From an uncultured Pelagibacteraceae bacterium (lineage in GTDB: Bacteria; Pseudomonadota; Alphaproteobacteria; Pelagibacterales; Pelagibacteraceae): DNA of 64,000 bases. The stretch is from the NCBI GenBank assembly GCA_902582315.1, contig CACHRP010000004.1:62001-126000 (forward strand), in the 5' to 3' direction. Both the position numbers and the translations under genes were made by a program. The notes beneath the pieces were generated by a model. The model saw nothing but the letters and a program-made list of their open reading frames with translations. It was not told where the DNA came from and searched no databases. This document shows positions 26,069 to 36,007 of this stretch, in pieces. How positions within the stretch are numbered: the first letter of the stretch is position 1; each line of letters begins with the position of its first letter.

Positions 26069-27302
26069 ATCTAAGCAACAAATAATAGAACATTTTATTT
26101 CAGGTAATAAACCAGATCAATTTATTGGTGTTGAGAATGAAAAATTTCTATTTAAAAAAAAAAGTAATGAAAGGGCAGATTACTCTGATTTATTAAAAAT
26201 TTTCAATTTTTTTATCTCAAAATTTAATTGGGAACCTATTAAAGAAGATGAAAATATTATTGGTTTAAAAAAAAATGGAAAAACGATTACTCTAGAACCA
26301 GGAAATCAAATAGAATTATCTGGTAGTCAATTATCTAATATTCATGAAGTCTGTTCCGAGTCATATGAATTTCAAGAAAAATTAAATTTAGCATGTGAAA
26401 ACTTTGATTTAAAAACTTTATCAGTAGGCTTCGACCCATTTTCGAGTATTGATAAAATTCCAAATAATCCAAAAAAAAGATACAGAGTAATGACAAAAGA
26501 AATGCCAAAAAATGGTTCTCTAAGCTTAGAAATGATGTATCAAACAGCTGGTACTCAGATAAATATTGACTACAAGAATGAAGAAGATTTTAAAAAAAAA
26601 TTTAAAGTTGCATCTTATCTAACACCAATAAGCATCGCATTATTTTCTAATTCTGCAATCAAAGAAAACAAATTCAGTGGTTATTTATCTTATCGTTCGA
26701 AAGTTTGGCAAAACACTTCTAGAGCTGGATTGCCAGAAATTTTTCTTGAAGAAATGTCTTATGAAAAATATGCAGATTTTGTTTTAAATTATCCACTGTT
26801 ATTTTATCAAAAAAATAACGAATATTTATTTCCAGATGGTAAAACATATTCCGATTTAATAAAACAAGATGAAGCTGACAAAAGTAATCTTGAATTGCAT
26901 CTATCCACAATTTTTACCGAAGTAAGATTGAAAAGCTACATAGAAATAAGATCTTTGGATGCATGCGAATGGGACTGTCATTGTGCTGGTCCAGCATTTT
27001 TAATTGGACTTCTTTATGGAAATTTAAATGAAACATATGAAATTTTAAATAAATGGAAAAAAAAAGACATTTTAGAAGCATATTTTAATAGTCCATCAAA
27101 AGGTTTTGGCACAGAAATAGATGGGAAAAGTATTTTAGATTGGTCGGATATTTTTTTAAAATTATCAAAGGAGGGATTAAAATTTAGAAATCAATTAAAC
27201 TCAAAAAAAAATAATGAAGAAATATATCTTAAAAATGTTAGTAGCATGATCACTAAAAAAAGTACAAAAGCTGAGGATTCACTTAAAAATCTAAATCAAT
27301 GA
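26058..27302 (+). CDS. gshA: Glutamate-cysteine ligase (GCS2 type)
   Basis: This 414-residue protein belongs to the alphaproteobacterial/plant-type glutamate-cysteine ligases: G-V-E-N-E-K-F near the N-terminus, L-E-P-G-N-Q-I-E-L-S-G near residue 78, and later Y-R-S-K-V-W-Q-N-T and E-I-R-S-L-D. It makes gamma-glutamylcysteine, the first step of glutathione synthesis. It overlaps gshB by four bases, so the whole pathway is made together. Confidence 0.85.
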   Translation: MKIKSKQQIIEHFISGNKPDQFIGVENEKFLFKKKSNERADYSDLLKIFNFFISKFNWEPIKEDENIIGLKKNGKTITLEPGNQIELSGSQLSNIHEVCSESYEFQEKLNLACENFDLKTLSVGFDPFSSIDKIPNNPKKRYRVMTKEMPKNGSLSLEMMYQTAGTQINIDYKNEEDFKKKFKVASYLTPISIALFSNSAIKENKFSGYLSYRSKVWQNTSRAGLPEIFLEEMSYEKYADFVLNYPLLFYQKNNEYLFPDGKTYSDLIKQDEADKSNLELHLSTIFTEVRLKSYIEIRSLDACEWDCHCAGPAFLIGLLYGNLNETYEILNKWKKKDILEAYFNSPSKGFGTEIDGKSILDWSDIFLKLSKEGLKFRNQLNSKKNNEEIYLKNVSSMITKKSTKAEDSLKNLNQ

Positions 27303-28225
27303 AAAAAATTATTGCAATACAATCTAACAACCTAGAAACAATTAATCCATTAACAGATACGTCTTTACAATTAGCAATTGAGGCTCAAAAAAGAGGTTTC
27401 AAAGTTTTTTGGTATGAAGCTGATAATTTAAGTATAATAAATTCTAAACTCCAAGCTCAAGGACATCTGGTATACTTTTTTGAAGGTAAAAAAAATTTTT
27501 ATAAAATAAATAAAAAAATTAAATTTAATATTTCAAAAGCTGCTTTTATTTTAATAAGGCAAAATCCACCATTTGATATGAATTATATTAATTCTACATA
27601 TTTTTTGGATAATATTGATCAAAAAAAAGTTATTAATAATCCATCTGCGATAAGAAATGTATCAGAAAAATTTTACTCTTCACGATTTTTAAGATTTATG
27701 CCTCCGACTATTTTTTCAAATAGTATTGAGGACATCCATAAACATTACAAAAAATATAAGAAAATCGTAATAAAACCTTTAGATGGTTACGCGGGAAAAA
27801 ATATACTCTTTTTAACAAAAAAATTTTCTAAACCAAAAGTATCTTTGTTTATTAAAAAATATAATTATTTGATGGTCCAAAAATATTTAAATAAAGTAAA
27901 ATTTGGAGACAAAAGAGTATTTATAATTAAGGGTAAAGTTAAAGGCGCAATTAAAAGAATTCCAAGAGCAGGATCTAACCTATCAAATATTTCACAAGGT
28001 GGAACAGCATTTAAAACTGGGTTAAGTAAAAAAGAATTAAAAATTTCTTCATTAATCAGCAAAAGTTTAATAAAAGATAAAATTTATTTTGCAGGAATAG
28101 ATTTAATTGATGGTTACCTCATTGGAGATATAAACGTTACATCTCCAACTGGATTACCTCAGTTTAAAGATCTTACAGGAAAAAATTTAGCAAAAGATTT
28201 TTGGGATGGTTTAGGTTTAAAATAA
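27299..28225 (+). CDS. gshB: Glutathione synthetase
   Basis: The 308 residues fit prokaryotic GshB: an N-terminal domain with R-Q-N-P-P-F-D-M, the ATP-grasp lysine motif K-P-L-D-G-Y-A-G-K near residue 158, and the metal-binding D-I-N-V-T-S-P-T-G near the end. It adds glycine to gamma-glutamylcysteine. Glutathione would serve formaldehyde and oxidative defence in a window full of demethylases. The 3' end overlaps the convergent fhs gene by nine bases. Confidence 0.9.
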   Translation: MKKIIAIQSNNLETINPLTDTSLQLAIEAQKRGFKVFWYEADNLSIINSKLQAQGHLVYFFEGKKNFYKINKKIKFNISKAAFILIRQNPPFDMNYINSTYFLDNIDQKKVINNPSAIRNVSEKFYSSRFLRFMPPTIFSNSIEDIHKHYKKYKKIVIKPLDGYAGKNILFLTKKFSKPKVSLFIKKYNYLMVQKYLNKVKFGDKRVFIIKGKVKGAIKRIPRAGSNLSNISQGGTAFKTGLSKKELKISSLISKSLIKDKIYFAGIDLIDGYLIGDINVTSPTGLPQFKDLTGKNLAKDFWDGLGLK

Positions 28226-29905
28226 TCCTTCTATATCACCTTTTTTATTTAGTTTTATTTTATCAGCGGCAGGGACTCTTGGTAAACCAGGCATTGTCAT
28301 AATTGATCCACAAACTACAACAATAAACTCAGCACCAGATGATAATCTTACCTCTCTTATAGAAATTTCATGATCTGTAGGAGCTCCTTTTAATTTAGGA
28401 TCAACTGAAAAACTGTACTGAGTTTTAGCTATACAAACGGGTAATTTTCCATATCCATTATCCTCAAATATTTTCAACTGTTTTTTAACGTTTTCATCTG
28501 AAGTAATTGAACTTGCTTTGTATATCTCCTTTGCAATTGTTTCCACTTTACTCCACAATGATTGATTATCTTCATATAAAAACTTAAAATTTTTCTTTTT
28601 TGAAACTTTGCATATTTTAACAACTTTTTTAGCTAAATCTTTTGCACCCTTTCCACCATCTGCCCAATGTGTAGACTCACTGACTTCAACCTTTTGACTT
28701 TTGCAAAAATCTTTTACAGCGGATATTTCTTTTTTCGTATCTAAAATGAAACTATTAACAGCTACAATTGGCGTTAATCCAAATTTTTTTATATTACTTA
28801 TATGTCTTTCCAAATTTACCAAACCTTTTTTAAGTGCTTCAACATTTTCGTTTTTTAAATTTTCTTTTTCAACACCTCCATGCATTTTTAAGGCTCTTAT
28901 TGTTGCAACAATAACCACACAACTTGGTTTTAAGTTTGATTTTCTACATTTAATATCTAAAAATTTTTCAGCACCTAGATCTGCGCCAAACCCAGCCTCT
29001 GTAACAACATAGTCAGCAAGTTTTAAAGCAGACTTTGTTGCAATTACCGAATTACATCCATGCGCAATATTAGCAAAAGGTCCTCCATGGATTAATGCAG
29101 GATTATTTTCTAAAGTTTGGGTTACGTTCGGTCTTATTGCATCTTTTAAAAGAACAGTCATTGGTCCTTGGGCATTTAGATCTTTTGCATAAATAGGTTT
29201 GCCGTCGGTATTGTATGCGATTGTTATATTTCCGATTCTTTTTTCTAAATCTTTTAGATCATTTGATAGGCAAAAAATTGCCATGACCTCTGATGCAACA
29301 GTGATATCAAATCCATCTTCCCTAGGGAATTCTTTTGCAACACCTTTAGTATTTATATTTATGAATCTTAAAGCCCTGTCATTCATATCCACAACTCTTT
29401 TCCAAACAATTCTCTTATCGTCAATTTTAAGTTTGTTACCCCAATAGATGTGATTATCAATTAATGCAGATAGCAAATTGTGAGCTGATGTAATGGCATG
29501 AAAGTCTCCAGTAAAATGTAAATTAATCTGTTCCATAGGTACTACTTGAGCATAACCTCCTCCAGCAGCCCCTCCCTTCATACCAAACGATGGTCCGAGA
29601 CTAGGCTCTCTTAAACATACTATTGATTTTTTACCAATTTTGTTAAGGCCATCATGTAACCCAACAGAGGTAGTTGTTTTTCCCTCTCCCGCTGGAGTAG
29701 GAGTAATAGCGGTTACTAAAATTAGATGTCCATCTTTTTTATTTTTTAATTTATTTAAGTATTCAAGGTTTATTTTAGCAATATGTCTACCCATAGGACT
29801 AAAGCTGCTATTATTATCAGGAACTTTGATTTTGCCTAAAATATCCTTAATAGGCTTCATTTTTGCGGCTCTTGCTATTTCGATGTCTGATTTGACTGCG
29901 CCCAT
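28217..29905 (-). CDS. fhs: Formate-tetrahydrofolate ligase
   Basis: The 562 residues are a full-length [17 protein letters not shown] (P-loop, about 69-80), [10 protein letters not shown] and [21 protein letters not shown], and the C-terminal P-G-L-P-R-V-P-A-A. It links formate, ATP and THF to 10-formyl-THF, or runs in reverse to gain ATP from C1 oxidation. It lies between the glutathione genes and the divergent sarcosine-oxidase-type operon, whose THF-bound C1 products it can handle. The shared 94-bp upstream gap probably holds both promoters. Confidence 0.95.
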   Translation of the reverse strand: MGAVKSDIEIARAAKMKPIKDILGKIKVPDNNSSFSPMGRHIAKINLEYLNKLKNKKDGHLILVTAITPTPAGEGKTTTSVGLHDGLNKIGKKSIVCLREPSLGPSFGMKGGAAGGGYAQVVPMEQINLHFTGDFHAITSAHNLLSALIDNHIYWGNKLKIDDKRIVWKRVVDMNDRALRFININTKGVAKEFPREDGFDITVASEVMAIFCLSNDLKDLEKRIGNITIAYNTDGKPIYAKDLNAQGPMTVLLKDAIRPNVTQTLENNPALIHGGPFANIAHGCNSVIATKSALKLADYVVTEAGFGADLGAEKFLDIKCRKSNLKPSCVVIVATIRALKMHGGVEKENLKNENVEALKKGLVNLERHISNIKKFGLTPIVAVNSFILDTKKEISAVKDFCKSQKVEVSESTHWADGGKGAKDLAKKVVKICKVSKKKNFKFLYEDNQSLWSKVETIAKEIYKASSITSDENVKKQLKIFEDNGYGKLPVCIAKTQYSFSVDPKLKGAPTDHEISIREVRLSSGAEFIVVVCGSIMTMPGLPRVPAADKIKLNKKGDIEGLF

Positions 29906-29999
29906 ATATGCTTTCTTTAAGCTTTATATTATGGAACAGATTTCTATACTTTATTATATAATTTTTAAAGAAATAAATTAAAATTAGTTATAATAATTT

Positions 30000-31256
30000 A
30001 TGCAAAAATATTCATTTTTAAGCTTAATAAAAAATGCATTCTCAGGTCATAAAGGTTGGGAAGTTGCTTGGAAAGATCCAACACCAAAAAAAGAATATGA
30101 CGTCGTCATAATTGGGGGTGGGGGTCATGGCTTAGCCACAGCATATTATTTAGCTAAAGAACACAAAATTACAAATATTGCCGTTATAGAAAAAGGATGG
30201 ATTGGTGGTGGAAATGTTGGGAGAAATACAACTATTATAAGATCAAATTATATGCACGATGAGAACGGTCTTTTTTATGAGAAAGGGATGGACTTGTGGA
30301 GAAGCATGTCTCAAGATTTAAACTTTAATATAATGTTCTCCCCAAGAGGAATTATTAATCTTGCACATTCCGATGCGCAAATGAATGCATATGCAAGAAG
30401 AGGAAACTCTATGAGATTAAATGGTATTGATGCAGTATTGCTCGATAGAGAAGAAGTAAAAAAGAAAGTTCCAGTTTTAGATTTTTCTGACAATGTGAGG
30501 TTCCCAATATTCGGAGCACTGATGCAACCTAGTGCTGGAACTGCTAGACACGATGCCGTTGCTTGGGGTTACGCAAGACAAGCTGACTCAATGGGAGTAG
30601 ACATTATCCAGCATTGCGAAGTTACTGGATTTGATATTAGTAATGGAAAAATGCAAGGAATTAAAACCTCAAGAGGAGATATTAAAACTAAAAAAGTTGG
30701 TTTATGTGTTGCTGGTAGCACCTCAATTTTAGCAGAAATGTTAAATATGACATTACCAATTGAAACTCACTTACTACAAGCTTGTGTTTCTGAACCAATC
30801 AAACCAATTCTTGATCATGTAGTAACTTTTGGCGCTGGACATTTTTATTGTAGTCAATCTGACAAAGGTGAGATGGTAATGGGAGGAGATTTGGATGGAT
30901 ATAATAGTTACGCGCAGAGAGGAAATTTACCAACACTTCAACATGTATTGACAGAAGGAATTGCGATGTTTCCATTTTTAAGTAAGTTAAATATGCTAAG
31001 AACCTGGGGCGGTATAATGGATATGTCAATGGATGGATCTCCAATAATTGATAAAACTCATATTGCAGGATTGTATTTAAATTGCGGATGGTGTTATGGT
31101 GGATTTAAGGCAACACCAGCATCAGGTTTTACTTTTGCACATACAATAGCACAAGATAGAGTTCACGAATTAAACGCTGGTTTTAGACTAGATAGATTTA
31201 GCACTGGTCATCTCATAGATGAAAAAGGTCTTGGAACAAAAACTTGGATTTCTTAA
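30000..31256 (+). CDS. soxB: Sarcosine oxidase / N-methylglutamate dehydrogenase, beta subunit
   Basis: The 418 residues are a heterotetrameric sarcosine oxidase beta subunit: FAD Rossmann motif G-G-G-G-H-G-L-A-T-A-Y (about 40-50), G-G-N-V-G-R-N-T-T-I-I-R-S-N-Y, and T-A-R-H-D-A-V-A-W, where a histidine carries covalent FMN in the family. The C-terminal G-W-C-Y-G-G-F-K-A-T-P block is conserved. It removes an N-methyl group from sarcosine or N-methylglutamate, with formaldehyde going to THF. It is the first of four genes with 0-4 base overlaps. MgdA is the alternative name if the substrate is N-methylglutamate. Confidence 0.88.
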   Translation: MQKYSFLSLIKNAFSGHKGWEVAWKDPTPKKEYDVVIIGGGGHGLATAYYLAKEHKITNIAVIEKGWIGGGNVGRNTTIIRSNYMHDENGLFYEKGMDLWRSMSQDLNFNIMFSPRGIINLAHSDAQMNAYARRGNSMRLNGIDAVLLDREEVKKKVPVLDFSDNVRFPIFGALMQPSAGTARHDAVAWGYARQADSMGVDIIQHCEVTGFDISNGKMQGIKTSRGDIKTKKVGLCVAGSTSILAEMLNMTLPIETHLLQACVSEPIKPILDHVVTFGAGHFYCSQSDKGEMVMGGDLDGYNSYAQRGNLPTLQHVLTEGIAMFPFLSKLNMLRTWGGIMDMSMDGSPIIDKTHIAGLYLNCGWCYGGFKATPASGFTFAHTIAQDRVHELNAGFRLDRFSTGHLIDEKGLGTKTWIS

Positions 31257-31526
31257 ATGCTTTACATCAAGTGCCCACATTGTGGATTACGATCTCAAAA
31301 TGAATTTGCATATGGTGGAGACGCTTCAGTAAAAAGACCAGAACTTAATAAAGAGATTTCAGATCAAGAGTGGGATGAGTTTGTATATCTAAGAAAAAGC
31401 CCAAGAGGAAAACATTTAGAACTTTGGCATCATGTATCTGGATGTAGACAATGGATAAAAGTTCTTAGAGATACCTCAACCCATGAAATATTTAATACTT
31501 ATAAATCAGAAGAAAAAGTTGGATAA
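31257..31526 (+). CDS. soxD: Sarcosine oxidase delta subunit (zinc protein)
   Basis: The 89 residues carry C6 and C9 (C-P-H-C-G) and H59 and C63 (W-H-H-V-S-G-C), the four zinc ligands known in the delta subunit of heterotetrameric sarcosine oxidase. The protein is structural. It starts directly after soxB and shares a base with soxA (TAATG). Confidence 0.92.
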   Translation: MLYIKCPHCGLRSQNEFAYGGDASVKRPELNKEISDQEWDEFVYLRKSPRGKHLELWHHVSGCRQWIKVLRDTSTHEIFNTYKSEEKVG

Positions 31527-34522
31527 TGGTACAAAATTATAGATTAGATAAAATCGGATTAGTAAATAGAGAAAAAAAACTTTCATTTAAATTTAATGGA
31601 AAAAAATATTTTGGCTATGAGGGAGATACACTTGCATCTGCTTTAATTGCTAATGGTGTTCATTTAGTAGGAAGAAGTTTCAAATATCATAGACCAAGAG
31701 GTTTTTTTGGTGCAGGTGTCGACGAGCCGTACGCTATAGTTCAATTATATAGAAATGGCGAAACAGAACCAAACGTAAGAGCAACTGAACAGGAATTATT
31801 TGAGGGTTTAGAGGCGAAGAGCGTAAATTGTTGGCCAAGTGTAAATTTTGATATTGGTGCAATAAATAATTTTTTAAATATATTTTTACCAGCAGGTTTT
31901 TATTATAAAACTTTTATGTGGCCGAGAAGCTTTTGGTACAGAATATATGAACCATTTATCAGAAAAGCAGCAGGTTTTGGCGTTGCATCAAAAGAACATG
32001 ACAAGGAAAGATATGAACATAAATATGAGTATTGTGATTTATTAATTGCTGGATCTGGACCCTCTGGATTAGCAAGTGCTTATGCTGCAGCAAAAAATGG
32101 TGCAAGAGTTATTCTTGCTGAAGATAAGCCTCGATTTGGTGGAAGTTTATTAACATCAGATGTGAGTATTAATAATCAAAGTGGAAAAGAATGGGCTGAT
32201 AATATTATTACAGAACTTAAAGGAATGACAAATGTAACTGTTAAAAATAGAGCTCAAATTTTCGGTTACTATGATCACAATATGCTAGTAATGTCTGAAA
32301 GAGTAACAGACCATTTGCCAAAATCAGAAGAATTTACTCCTAAACAAAGACTTTGGTATATTAGAGCAAAACAAGTAGTAATTTCTTCAGGATCAATAGA
32401 AAGACCAATTGTTTTTGGAAACAATGATACACCTGGAGTAGTCTTAGCATCTGCAGCTAAGGAATACATGAAAGTTTATGGAGTTTTAGTTGGAAAAAAA
32501 CCTATTGTATTTACTAACAATGATAGTGCTTATGAAACTGCTATCGAGTTTAAAAAAAATAATATTAATCCAATTGTATTGGATAGTAGACAAGACAGTA
32601 ACTCAGAAATAGTTAAAGAAGCAAAGTCTCTTGGTATAGATATTAAATTTTCTCATGTTGTAGTTGCAGCCAAAGGTTATAAGAAAGTAAAATCTTGTGA
32701 TATTGCAGAAATATCTGAAGATAAGCAAAATTTAAATCAAATTAAAAACATTGAATGTGACTGTATTTGTGTCTCTGGTTTTTGGACCCCAACTATTCAT
32801 CTTGCGTCTCAATCAGGAGGTAAGACAAAATTTAAAGAAGAAATCGATGCTTTTGTGCCAGATAAATCGAAACAAAAAGAAGTAACCTTGGGTTCTGCAA
32901 ATGGAGTATTTACTTTAGAAGAAACATTGAAAACTTCTTTTGACAAGGGTTTTGAATTATCTAAAGAAATTACGAATAATAACAATAGCCAGCAAATACC
33001 AAAAGTTTCAGAAAAAAAACACTCTAAACACGATAAGTTTTGGTGTGTTCCGTTACCAAAAGGAAAAAAATATAAAAGATTTTTAGATTTTCAGAATGAT
33101 GTTGCTGTATCAGATATAGAACTTGCAATTAGAGAGGGTTATAGATCTATTGAGCACGTCAAACGTTATACAACGTTAGGTATGGCTACCGATCAAGGAA
33201 AAACAAGTAATCTTAATGGATTACAATTAGTATCAAATATAGAAAATAAAGTTGTTCCAGCAGTAGGACACACAACATTTAGACCACCTTATACACCAAT
33301 TTCTATTGGAGCTATTGTAGGAAGAGAAATTGGAAAACACTCTAAACCAACAAGAAAATCTCCAATGCATAATTGGCATGAAAAAAATAATGCAGTTTTT
33401 GTTGATGCTGGCGTTTGGTTACGACCAAGATACTACAAAAGAGGAAATGAAGGATTATTTGAAGCCTCTAAAAGAGAAGCTGAAAACGTTCGAAAAAATG
33501 TTGGCGTTTGTGATGTAACAACGCTTGGAAAAATAGACGTTAAAGGTCCCGATGCAGCTGAATTTTTAAATAGAGTTTATACAAATGCATGGCTTAAACT
33601 ACCAGTTGGAAAAGCAAGATATGGTGTAATGCTTAGAGAAGATGGTATCGTAATGGATGACGGAACAACTACAAGGATTTCGGAGAATCATTACCATATG
33701 ACAACTACTACTGCTCAAGCAGCTAATGTATTGTCTCATTTAGAATACTATTTACAACTAGTTTGGCCTGAGCTTGATGTTAATGTTGTATCAACAACCG
33801 AACAGTGGGCTGGTGCTGCTATTGCAGGACCAAAGTCTAGAGATTTATTACAAAAACTTTTTCCAGATACAGATGTTTCTAATGAAGGATTACCATTTAT
33901 GGGATTTGTAGAGGCAGATTTATTTGGTGTTAATGCGAGAATATTTCGAATTTCATTTTCTGGAGAGCTTGCTTACGAAGTAAATGTTGAGTCAGATAAT
34001 GGAAACTTTATGTGGGAAAAAATTATTGAAATTGGTAAAGATTTTGATTTGCAACCATATGGAACTGAAGCTTTATCAACTCTTAGAATAGAAATGGGCC
34101 ACGTTGCTGGATCAGAATTAGATGGAAGAACAATACCTTATGATACAGGTTTAGATGGTTTAGTAAGTAAGAAAAAAGACTTTATAGGTAAAAGATCTTT
34201 ATTGAAAAAAGCCTATAACGAAAAGGATAGACAAAGATTAGTAGGAGTAGTTCCATTAGATAAAAAGACAAGTATTCCAGAAGGGTCACATCTTGTAAAA
34301 GATCCTAAAGGAAAGTTACCTAATCCAAAGCTAGGACATATTTCGGCTTCCTGTTGGAGTGTTGAACATAACAACCCTTTTTCTTTAGCTATTTTAAAAG
34401 ATGGAAAAAATATGATTGGCTCAAAACTATATGCTATGTCTCCACTAAAAAATAAAACTATAGCAGTTGAAATTGTATCATCACACTATGTAGATCCAAA
34501 AGGGGAGAGAGTGAGATCATGA
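31526..34522 (+). CDS. soxA: Sarcosine oxidase alpha subunit (NAD-binding + GcvT domains)
   Basis: The 998 residues contain an N-terminal ferredoxin-like part, a dinucleotide-binding domain with A-G-S-G-P-S-G-L-A-S-A-Y (about 176-187), a second nucleotide fold with S-S-G-S-I-E-R-P, and a C-terminal aminomethyltransferase domain from about residue 600 ending in E-M-G-H-V-A-G-S-E-L-D-G-R. Electrons from the methylamine group go to NAD or oxygen, while the C-terminal domain makes methylene-THF. It overlaps soxG by four bases. It could equally be the large subunit of N-methylglutamate dehydrogenase (MgdC). Confidence 0.9.
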   Translation: MVQNYRLDKIGLVNREKKLSFKFNGKKYFGYEGDTLASALIANGVHLVGRSFKYHRPRGFFGAGVDEPYAIVQLYRNGETEPNVRATEQELFEGLEAKSVNCWPSVNFDIGAINNFLNIFLPAGFYYKTFMWPRSFWYRIYEPFIRKAAGFGVASKEHDKERYEHKYEYCDLLIAGSGPSGLASAYAAAKNGARVILAEDKPRFGGSLLTSDVSINNQSGKEWADNIITELKGMTNVTVKNRAQIFGYYDHNMLVMSERVTDHLPKSEEFTPKQRLWYIRAKQVVISSGSIERPIVFGNNDTPGVVLASAAKEYMKVYGVLVGKKPIVFTNNDSAYETAIEFKKNNINPIVLDSRQDSNSEIVKEAKSLGIDIKFSHVVVAAKGYKKVKSCDIAEISEDKQNLNQIKNIECDCICVSGFWTPTIHLASQSGGKTKFKEEIDAFVPDKSKQKEVTLGSANGVFTLEETLKTSFDKGFELSKEITNNNNSQQIPKVSEKKHSKHDKFWCVPLPKGKKYKRFLDFQNDVAVSDIELAIREGYRSIEHVKRYTTLGMATDQGKTSNLNGLQLVSNIENKVVPAVGHTTFRPPYTPISIGAIVGREIGKHSKPTRKSPMHNWHEKNNAVFVDAGVWLRPRYYKRGNEGLFEASKREAENVRKNVGVCDVTTLGKIDVKGPDAAEFLNRVYTNAWLKLPVGKARYGVMLREDGIVMDDGTTTRISENHYHMTTTTAQAANVLSHLEYYLQLVWPELDVNVVSTTEQWAGAAIAGPKSRDLLQKLFPDTDVSNEGLPFMGFVEADLFGVNARIFRISFSGELAYEVNVESDNGNFMWEKIIEIGKDFDLQPYGTEALSTLRIEMGHVAGSELDGRTIPYDTGLDGLVSKKKDFIGKRSLLKKAYNEKDRQRLVGVVPLDKKTSIPEGSHLVKDPKGKLPNPKLGHISASCWSVEHNNPFSLAILKDGKNMIGSKLYAMSPLKNKTIAVEIVSSHYVDPKGERVRS

Positions 34523-35103
34523 CAAGTATATCACCATTAAATAGTGTTCATTTAGTTGGCGACCATGGTAATTTTAAAAATAAAAATTCTGATGAAATTA
34601 TAAATATAAAAGAATTAAAAAACTTTAAAATTTTTCAGATTGTAAAGTTTAAAAAAAATAAGAAAAATATTAACGATTATAAATTATCCGGTTTAGATTT
34701 TCCTGATAAACTTAAAGTATCTGAAAATAACGATGTAAGAATATTATGGATAGGTCCAAATAATTGGCTTGCATTGTCAGCTACAATTAGTTTATCTGAA
34801 GAAATAGCAAAAAATCTTTCTAACGACGAGTTTGCAATAACTGATTTATCTCACTCAAAAGCAATCATTGAACTATCAGGTAAAAATGCAAAAGAGGTTT
34901 TAAAAAAAGGCTGCCCAATTAATTTTAATGATATAAATAAAAATGAAGTAGTAAATTCAATTTTTAATGGAATTGCAGTTACTATAGATTTCATAAACGA
35001 TCAACCCAACAAGATAAGAGTGATGTGTTTAAGAAGTTTTGGAGAATCGTTGTATCATTCCGTCACAGATGCCTCACTTGAGTTCGGTTATAAAGCTATT
35101 TAA
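34519..35103 (+). CDS. soxG: Sarcosine oxidase gamma subunit
   Basis: The 194 residues form a small, divergent GcvT-like protein as expected for SoxG: W-I-G-P-N-N-W-L-A-L near 74-83, D-L-S-H-S-K-A-I-I-E-L-S-G-K, and a C-terminal L-R-S-F-G-E-S-L-Y-H. It completes the tetramer. Its start ATG overlaps the soxA stop. It is shorter than many gamma subunits, but nothing essential appears lost. Confidence 0.85.
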   Translation: MTSISPLNSVHLVGDHGNFKNKNSDEIINIKELKNFKIFQIVKFKKNKKNINDYKLSGLDFPDKLKVSENNDVRILWIGPNNWLALSATISLSEEIAKNLSNDEFAITDLSHSKAIIELSGKNAKEVLKKGCPINFNDINKNEVVNSIFNGIAVTIDFINDQPNKIRVMCLRSFGESLYHSVTDASLEFGYKAI

Positions 35104-35175
35104 TTCACACAAACTGTATAACTTTCAAATCAAACTTGTTCAGAAATAAAGAATCGGTATTAATCCCGCGTTGGG

Positions 35176-35484
35176 ATGATAAGAAAACTTTCATTATATG
35201 TAATATTATTAATTGCCTTAAATGGGTGTATACAAACCACAGCATCATTTATTGGACCAGCCTATACAGTTGCAAGTACCGGTAACGTTTATCAAGCAGG
35301 ATTAAGTGTAACAATAAATCAGGCATTAGTGCATACAACGGGTGAAGACGCTATAGAACATGTTACAAAAATTCTACATAACCTTGACGAAAAAAAAGAT
35401 AATAAGAAGAAACCCTTTCAAACTGAGAACAATCATCAAGCTTTCGTAAATTCAGTAAAATCATCAATTAGAAATAATAATTAA
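35176..35484 (+). CDS. Small putative lipoprotein
   Basis: The 102 residues begin with a hydrophobic leader ending L-N-G-C at residue 17, a plausible lipobox. They continue with a glycine/alanine/threonine-rich region and a lysine-rich tail. No family is recognised. It stands alone on the plus strand between soxG (72 bases upstream) and a GNAT gene, with no clear terminator on either side. Confidence 0.6.
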   Translation: MIRKLSLYVILLIALNGCIQTTASFIGPAYTVASTGNVYQAGLSVTINQALVHTTGEDAIEHVTKILHNLDEKKDNKKKPFQTENNHQAFVNSVKSSIRNNN

Positions 35485-35550
35485 ATTAAAATACACATTT
35501 TATAATTATCTTGGTTAAAAATTTAATTATATTATATGTTTTAATTAATT

Positions 35551-36006
35551 ATGAAATCAATAGAGGGAAATTTTGATAATAGTGAGGTAAATGAACTATT
35601 ACTAAATCATTTTAAAGAATTAAGATCTGTTTCTCCTGAAGGGAGTACCCACGTACTTGATATACCTGGGTTAAAAGATCCTAGTATTAAGTTTTGGAGT
35701 ATATGGGAGGACAGTAAACTCGTAGGGTGCGGTGCTATAAAGCTATTTGATCAGAAACATGGTGAATTTAAATCTATAAGAGTGACAAACGAATTCAGGA
35801 AAAAAGGTTATGGTGAGAAAATTTTAAAACACTTATTAATTAAAGCGAAAAATTTAAATTTAAGAAAATTAAGTATCGAGACTGGATCTGGAGAATTTTT
35901 TAAACCAGCAAGGGAATTATTTCAGAAAATTGGTTTCAAAAAATGCCCTCCTTTTGCTCACTACAAAGAGGATCCTAACTCTTGTTATATGAATCTAGAT
36001 ATTTAA
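35551..36006 (+). CDS. GNAT-family N-acetyltransferase
   Basis: The 151 residues show the GNAT fold. The acetyl-CoA-binding R-K-K-G-Y-G-E-K-I-L lies at about residues 87-96, preceded by the I-K-S-I-R-V-T strand and followed by L-R-K-L-S-I-E-T-G and F-Q-K-I-G-F-K-K-C. It resembles small PA4866/YhhY-type acetyltransferases. The substrate is unknown. It is convergent with the metallo-beta-lactamase-fold gene, one base apart. Confidence 0.85.
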   Translation: MKSIEGNFDNSEVNELLLNHFKELRSVSPEGSTHVLDIPGLKDPSIKFWSIWEDSKLVGCGAIKLFDQKHGEFKSIRVTNEFRKKGYGEKILKHLLIKAKNLNLRKLSIETGSGEFFKPARELFQKIGFKKCPPFAHYKEDPNSCYMNLDI

Positions 36007-36007
36007 A

